Shown piece after piece: positions 57,976 to 64,000 of a stretch of 64,000 bases of DNA. Where the stretch lies: positions 13,431,821 through 13,495,820 of the forward strand of contig OW386291.2 of assembly GCA_936432065.2 (NCBI GenBank). Direction: 5' to 3'. Source of the stretch: Rutpela maculata (taxonomy: Eukaryota; Arthropoda; Insecta; Coleoptera; Cerambycidae). Position 1 is the first letter of the stretch; each line of letters begins with the position of its first letter. A program made the position numbers and the translations under genes. The notes beneath the pieces were generated by a model that was not told the origin of the DNA, ran no database searches, and saw only the letters and a program-made list of their open reading frames with translations.

Positions 57976-59120
57976 TAATTGTTGCACATTCTATTCGAAG
58001 TTTGTGTAAAATAATGTTAGTTTGGACATTTTTAATTTTACAATGCTAACAACATCAAGGGCGGATCCAGAAAGGTTACTGGGGGGGGCACTACGGCCAG
58101 TGGCGGTCTGGGTGTCTAGGGCTTAGTCGGCATTTTACAATAAATATTCAAACTCAGTTCGTCAGCGATTTGAATATTTTTGCTTCGCATGTATCTAAAC
58201 ATCGTCCGGGGGGGAAAAATCTGAAAAAAAAATTTTTTCATCCTAAAATTTTTCTGATGAGCGGGGGGGGAGAAATCTGAAAAAAAATTTTTCGTCCCAA
58301 AATTTTCCTGATGAGCGGCGGGGAGAAATCTAAAAAAATTTTTCCCATAGCAAATTTTTTTTTTATAAACATGACCCTTCATTAAACACAACCCTAGGGC
58401 CCAGTCGGCATTTACCAACTAGCCAACCTGGCCAAACCGCCACTGACTGCGGCCATCTACCGCCGAACAATCAATAACTGTATCGACATTTTCATTATTC
58501 AATAATAAATAATATTAGATCCTATTTTTCTCGGGGCCCTCGGGGGGGGGGAGGCAATTGCCCCTAGTGCCCCCCCTGGATCCGCCTTGAACAACATTCG
58601 TCAGTAAGAAAAACTGTAACCAACTTATTCGCGTTTCCTACCCGACACCCACCCGAGTCCAAATCGAATCAAAACATATGTATTAATTAATACGTCTGTC
58701 CCGCTGTTATGAGTCTAAATCACCATTTCTAGGTGAAAATCTTATCCGAAATTAGTGAAATATGCGAGTAAATATACCTATTAATAGTGATAGAAAATTA
58801 CTTTTCGCAATATTTTTAAAAATTTAAATGATTAATAACTTTCTATTTACTGATCATTTTGTTCAGAAATTTCCTCTAGCAAACTCTAACGTACCTTCCA
58901 AATTTCAGTGCAATCTAACTTTTTTTTAATTAATTATCGTGCTTACAGAAAACATGACGAACGCACGACTAGACGGAATTTTAAAAGAAACTAACACATA
59001 TCAACATATCGACATATCAGCATATCAACATTTTTTCTCTACGAGCTACATTTACTGTTTTAGAAATATTCCGATCATATGCACTTCATTTTCGTATTTA
59101 CGAAAAATATAATAAGCAGA
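57976..59120. mobile_element. CTCTTCGC-ended element, copy 4, interrupted by a hAT MITE
   Basis: GCACATTCTATTCGAAG, AATAATGTTAGTTTGGACAT (58011-58030), then after the hAT insertion CTGTAACCAACTTATTCG, TTATCGTGCTTACAGAAAAC and CATTTTCGTATTTACGAAAA (59089-59108) correspond in order to copy 1. The termini and tRNA-like unit are badly decayed here. Confidence 0.55.
58056..58589. mobile_element. hAT MITE (AAGGGCGGATCCAG family)
   Basis: CAAGGGCGGATCCAG at the left and CTGGATCCGCCTTG at the right form a 14-15-bp TIR (one base indel), flanked by the exact 8-bp target duplication AACAACAT (58048-58055 and 58590-58597). 534 bp. The interior has long G-runs and three degenerate direct repeats of the type GGGGGAGAAATCTGAAAAAA followed by TTTTTC (58210-58350). 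Non-coding. Confidence 0.92.
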
Positions 59121-60171
59121 AGTTCGGTGAATAGAATATATCTAAATATTGAGAGTATGTTAATGAACGAGTAAAAGTTACAGTCCGGTAGTTTGCAGTA
59201 GAGTTGTATTCACCGGCGGTGATTAAGTGATACAAACCTATTTTGGATGCAAAATATCTTCACATTCTTTCGCCGCCAGGAAGCCGTGTGTAGTCTATGT
59301 AAATACCAGAGTTGGCAATTTTATTGCAATTACATATCCTTATACCCCAGATAACGCTATGCCTCTGGTAAAAATATTCTCACACGTTGGCTCCGCCTCG
59401 AGCATTTTCTCAAAATAATACTACTCTAATCGTAAAAAATCTCTGTCCAACTTACTTTATCAGTCTGTCTCTTGGCGTTATATTTAAAAAACCATTTCAC
59501 GAAGGTAGCAAAAAATTATTTAAAATTATATTGAGGGTGAGGATATTGATAATGTTTCATATGAGCATACATTAAAAAACTATGCGTTTGTAAATTTTTT
59601 CAAAATTTGTTATTAAAATTCAAAAAGAAAGCATAGAAACAAATGTTCTATTGCCATTATTTAAGGTACAAGTAAATGAATATTTTCAAGTAGATTCATG
59701 CGTACAGACTTTTTAATAATTCTGCAACTGCTTTATAATTAAATGTCGTTAACTAACACCACGAAGATATCAAATAAAAACGCGGTGTAGAGCTACAAAC
59801 GATACTTGCCTAACATGTGGTTACTCCACCTTTATCGACAAAAAATCCATAACATAAATATCAGCGTATGCTTCATTTGTAAAATCAGAAGGCATGTGTA
59901 TTTGCAGATTTATTTCCCATTTTGTCAAATTCAATCCTCATCTGTAAAAAAAATTGATAAAGTTGCGACATAGAATCTATTCTCGTAGTGTTGTTTACTG
60001 ATGTATGAACTTTTATAATTTCGTACTGAAGGTTAAATAATGTATAAACATAGAATAAAAAATTACAATATAAAAGCCGGTTCCAGGAAATTTTAAATAT
60101 TGACTAGATATGAACATCTTACTCTTCGTCGAATATTTAATTTTCTACATGGAAATATATAAACACAATTT
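59121..60171. other. No gene recognised
   Basis: Ordinary sequence. A copy of the word CCACCTTTATC lies at 59827-59837 (compare the element at 61.6 kb). Confidence 0.45.
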
Positions 60172-60690
60172 ATTACTTCCATATTCAGTGGAAGTAACAA
60201 CAAAATTTTTTATTATTCATATAGGCTTAGAATGTCATGGAACGTCGAGATTTTAAATCTGAGCAAAGAAAAATTTCTGTCTGTCTGCCTGTCTGTAACT
60301 TTTTTTGTGCGCACGATTACTCTGGAACCGTTTTAGATATTGACTTGAAATTTGGTACACGTAGGTATGTATTTTAACGAGATCTAGAACTAGATTATAT
60401 TTTCATCTTATTCCGTTGGGGGGTAAATTGGGCTAAATGTGTACAAGAACCAAAAGCCTCAAAATATATTTTTTTACTTCAGCCATCCCCACTACCACCC
60501 TCCTATCACTACCCCCACCCCACTACCGATGTGGGATATCTTTATGGGTTTTTGGGGTAGACGATTTCAAATATTATGTTATTAAAGTTCCTTAAACAAT
60601 TATTTCCACATACAAAATTTTTTCGTTGTGAGAAACTTTGGTAGCAAATCTGGATGTGGAAGTAGTGATTCCTTGGGCAGCGGTTTTTTT
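60172..60690 (+). mobile_element. ACTTCCAC-ended MITE, copy 4 (internally deleted)
   Basis: Starts TTATTACTTCCATATTCAGT, shares CATATAGGCTTAGAATGTCA, GTGCGCACGATTACTCTGGA and GGATGTGGAAGTAGTGATTC with copy 1, and ends with the GGGCAGCGGTTTTT tail. About 220 bp shorter than copy 1 through loss of interior sequence, but both ends are present. Confidence 0.85.
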
Positions 60691-60707
60691 GTCTATGCAT
60701 CTTGCCC

Positions 60708-60905
60708 CTAGAAATTTATACAGTTCGTCAAAAAACAACTTTTATTTTGATTTTCGAAGAACCTCTGCATTTTAGTAACTAAGAGGAACGGAGTTTCTAT
60801 AGCCGTTGTTGAATAGCTGAAGGGTCCTGTATCGCCCCTAGAAGTAATATACAGTTTAAACACTCTGTATTTTGATTTTCTCGAGGACCTGTCCATAATT
60901 TGTCG
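60708..60905. repeat. Degenerate direct repeat (~125-bp spacing)
   Basis: CCCCTAGAAATTTATACAGT with TATTTTGATTTTCGAAGAAC recurs as CCCCTAGAAGTAATATACAG with TATTTTGATTTTCTCGAGGA. Two diverged units of about 65-70 bp. Confidence 0.6.
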
Positions 60906-61639
60906 TAAACTGTATAATGATGTCATTAAAACGCTCACTAAAAGAGAAATTAATGTAAAAAACTATACGCCTCATAACAGTAATAAATAGTCCCATTGAA
61001 ACATTGTTGAAACGAAGAGTAATTAAAAAATCCTTACTGTTTTCTCGCAGCGTAATTAAGATTTCTTTTGATATTTAAAAAGTGAATTATTAACTTGTCG
61101 ACAAAAAAATCGCACCGTATAATCGGACGACTTATAAAGGTAGAATTTTCTTCGAAATACATTTCTTCCCATTCCTTTTTTTATCAAATAACCGTCTTGC
61201 CGGGGTCATAAATTTTAATTAAAGTTAACCCGTGAAACGGTAAATAAAGATTAAAATGTGCTGGCCTTTTTTTTTAACAAATATTTGTCAAATATTTTGA
61301 CTCCAACTTTATATTAAAACGTGATATAACTTCCTCAGAAATTTCCTTCACTTTTAAAATTATTGCTCGTGCTGAATATTGTGAATATACAGAGAGGAAC
61401 TTTTTAAACCAATGCAATTGGTGGTATATAAAGTTTCAGATGGTTATTCTATTAAACATGAGGAATAGTATCGTGTATGTACAATGAGAGATGTTCACTG
61501 TTTTTTATTACTAAAGCCTACATTAAAAAAATGCCTTCCTACGAGTTGATGTACTTAAACTATAATTGTTCGTTCGGCAATCAACAATTATCTCTAAATG
61601 TTTGACAGATGCCGTTCTCTCAATGCTAATATTACAATT
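60906..61639. other. No gene recognised
   Basis: Ordinary AT-rich sequence. Confidence 0.5.
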
Positions 61640-61818
61640 GAAGAGCTAAGTGGATAAAGGTGTTATGTGACATTTTTTAAAATTTTGAGATTTCTGCACA
61701 GACAACTATTTTAACTTATAATCTATCATTTCAATAAGTTTTTGGGATAATAAACCTTTCCTAAATGCGTTTTAATGTTTGATAAAGGTGTTATGTACAT
61801 ATGGTTTTTATATAATTT

Positions 61819-61862
61819 AATGGATAAAGGTGTCATGATCACATACCACCTTTATCCATTAC
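61819..61862. repeat. Hairpin of the GGATAAAGGTG motif
   Basis: TGGATAAAGGTG (61821-61832) pairs perfectly with CACCTTTATCCA (61848-61859) around a 15-base loop that contains ATGATCACAT. Confidence 0.85.
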
Positions 61863-61970
61863 TGTGCGATATTAAATTGTTTTAATCCAAAACACTTTGC
61901 TTTTAAAGTTATGTTATATTGACATTAATGTGACAAGTTGTGTTAAGTGTTTCTTACTATTGTAGTGAAA

Positions 61971-63735
61971 ATGGCCAGTCGTAGTAAACTGATATTACAA
62001 ATGGCAATGAATAAACGATTTCATGAATCGTGTAAGATGTTTAGAAATTGGCTGATATTTGGAAATAGTGCTTATAGTGTTTTAATCCATATATTCATTT
62101 CGTTCAATTTCAAAATGGTATGAGATGGTACAAGAGTCGAGATGGTACTTGAGTATCTAATTGCTGTAAACACATTTATACCTTTTGGCAATTCAGCAGA
62201 AATCAGTCACATAGTGGCAATTTCTTCCCAGGCAAGTTTTAATAATGTTTTAAAAACAAAACATTATCAATATAAAATGCAATAATAAAATACTAATTTA
62301 CCAAAGTATTCTAGCAAATTAGTCTGTAAATCAGAAATACTGGAAAGTGACGCTTTGCGGTGTTGATTTTTGTACAAACATTTTTATGCTGACAAGTAGA
62401 AGAGGGCTGGACCGTAGAAATTTTTATGACAAGAGCAAAACTGATATCTGGTATGGCTTCTGCCCACCCAATATTTTGAAAGAGCATTAAATTGTTTAAG
62501 GCAAATCTGGCGAATTCCGAAATTCTTGCGGAAAAAATAATAAGTATGATAATTACGCCAATCAAGTCAAAGGTCATTTGGGTTTGTAAGGTTATCGTTT
62601 AAGAATTACAGGGTTCGCTATGCTTACATCTATTGAGTTATCTGTGAAAAATCCCTGCCTACCCAATAAAAATGCTGAAATTACGTCCATGGTATTCAAA
62701 CTTGTTTAATTGAGATCATGAAATGACTCACATTTTTTTCCAAATGTGATGCTGGAAATAATACTAAAGAATACGGGGAAAATTACAAACTAGCTTTCGA
62801 ACAACAAAAGCGTGACGGAGCAAAAGTTACAGAAGATAGAATGATTTGCTTTCTTACTTTAGATCTTCAGCAAACCATGCCGCTGCCAAAATTAAGTACA
62901 TCGAAAGCATTTTACCTTCGTCAAATGTGGTTTTACAACCTTGGCATACATACATTGAGGAATACTGAAAAAAAAAACGTTCTTTTTCACATGGACTGAA
63001 GATATGGCCAGCCGTGAAAGCCTAGAAATTGCTTACATACCTTTTCACAAATTTACAATGAATATTTCCAAGAAAAGATCGATCACATTATAATATGGCC
63101 CGTCTCCTGTGGTGGACAAAATAAAAACTTCAATATCATTACACTTTACCAGTTGTTGATTTTAAAGAGAGAATTTAAAGTTATCGACCATAAATTTTCG
63201 GAGGTGGGACATTCATATTTAGATTCAGACAGAGACTTTGGCAAAGTCGAGAAAATTTTAAGGAAACATCAAAACATCTACGTTCCGGACCAGTATCGAG
63301 AAATTTTAAGAACTCCCAAAGATGCCGTTGTCAAAGATATGAAGAATTATTTCAAGGATATTGATGGAATTGTCTCAAAACTCAATTTGTACAACAGGAA
63401 GAAAAACTTGAACAATGAAAAGGTTTATTTTCGCGACGGTATAAAATGGCACCTATGGGTGCTACTATTACATCACTAGATGAAATGATGATTTTACAAA
63501 GTCGATATTTTAAAGAAAAGGAATATGCATAAGATAAATTCCGACGGTATTGTTCTAACGGTGTTTAATGAAAACAAGGGCAGCCTAAGTAGGAAAACTG
63601 GCCAATCTTAAAGAACAATTACCATTCATAAAAGATGAATACAGGCCGTATTATCACAGCATACTTGGAAATGACCAAACTGTGGCTCAAAACCGTAGAA
63701 CTGTCCGACTATCTAAAAATTGTACAATGTTTTAA
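61971..63735 (+). pseudogene. DUF7869-like transposon-associated protein
   Basis: A Met at 61971 opens MASRSKLILQMAMNKRFHES, which may be the N-terminus. The following 700 bases are not clearly coding. From 62755 the family is clear: CDAGNNTKEYGENYKLAFEQ, CFLTLDLQQTMPLPKLSTSK, AFYLRQMWFYNLGIHT, frameshift in an A-run, FFTWTEDMASRESLEIAY, frameshift, IIIWPVSCGGQNKNFNIIT, FKVIDHKFSEVGHSYLDSDR with DFGKVEK, then VPDQYREILRTPKDAV, and after further frameshifts LKEQLPFIKDEYRPYYHSIL with a stop at 63733-63735. The conserved DLQxxxPxP, CGGQNKN and GHSYxxxDRDF blocks identify it. The Asp that normally precedes the GGQNKN box (W.DxC) is Val here. The acidic residues suggest an RNase-H-like fold, which is my inference. 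Dead copy. Confidence 0.7.
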
Positions 63736-64000
63736 TAATAATAATAAAATATGTTTAATTTCTTAACACTTTTATTCACTAATTCCTTATTCATTTCAGA
63801 GAAACTTATGAACGGATAAAGGTGTTATGTACATTAATTTTTTAAAATTTTCGAAAATAATGACAACTGACAACTTTAGTTATTTGTCTCTGAAAAGTAC
63901 ATCAAATGTAAATATCATCGCAAAATGCAAGTCGTTACAACAAAAAAGTTCTCGCCTAAAAACTTTCGAGTTAAATTACTCAGTAACGTGTTTTTGTGAC

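Larger units (their letters stand above)
61640..63880 (+). mobile_element. DUF7869-like element bounded by GGATAAAGGTGTTATG repeats
   Basis: GGATAAAGGTGTTATGT occurs at 61652 and 63814, and each is followed by an AAAATTTT-type stretch and GACAACT, so the two ends are similar in direct orientation. Extra copies lie at 61781 (GATAAAGGTGTTATGTACAT) and 61822, with an inverted copy at 61847-61859. The coding relic lies between. Whether these are true element termini, regulatory motifs or remnants of a tandem structure is open. Confidence 0.4.

Overview
The window is AT-rich animal nuclear DNA, almost certainly from an insect with a large, transposon-dominated genome. A beetle is my best guess, inferred only from the mix of elements. 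I found no intact host protein gene, rRNA gene or functional tRNA gene. Nearly every coding signal is a decayed transposable-element (TE) fragment with stops and frameshifts, and many elements are nested in one another. At most two or three short stretches look like possible host exons (10548-10760 on the minus strand, 53740-53892 on the plus strand).

Layout. 1-6 kb: a 1.3-kb fold-back repeat split by a hAT MITE, two short perfect-looking hairpins and a possible recombinase-like first exon. 6.3-8.6 kb: a terminal-inverted-repeat (TIR) element holding another MITE. 9.7-14 kb: fragments of a DDE transposase, a tyrosine recombinase and two non-LTR retrotransposons. 14.2-26 kb: several copies of an element that carries a tRNA-like unit, a Copia integrase fragment, a non-LTR ORF1, a 5S-rRNA-derived SINE, and a TIR element encoding a Cys-rich protein. 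26-28.6 kb: a 2.6-kb TIR element enclosing a non-LTR relic whose RT region was invaded by a hAT MITE and then tandemly duplicated. 28.6-32.8 kb: nothing recognisable. 32.9-35 kb: an 860-bp-arm inverted repeat. 36-39 kb: a tandem repeat split by a non-LTR retrotransposon. 39.4 kb: a textbook hAT MITE. 41.5-45.3 kb: a probable solo LTR filled with nested elements (a TIR element, two RT relics, a tRNA-derived SINE, a palindromic MITE). 46.9-49.8 kb: a Penelope fragment and a TIR element full of CCAATATTGG motifs, a minisatellite and a SINE. 50.8-52.6 kb: a full-length dead hAT transposon. 54 kb: a Gypsy-type integrase with an intact D-D35-E spacing. 55.7-58 kb: a 2.3-kb TIR element encoding a KYPCFLC-type protein. 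61.6-63.9 kb: a DUF7869-like gene relic bounded by a repeated GGATAAAGGTGTTATG motif.

The most unusual signals are: (1) three TIR elements (6.4, 21.5 and 55.7 kb) that share a subterminal motif about 60-80 bp from both ends, although two of them encode different, poorly characterised proteins; (2) two SINEs with unrelated heads (5S rRNA-like and tRNA-like) that share one 3' domain folding into a conserved stem-loop; (3) a transposon-like family with an embedded tRNA-like unit; and (4) the DUF7869-like element. Family names rest on motifs I recognise by eye. I ran no database search, and all boundaries were estimated by hand.
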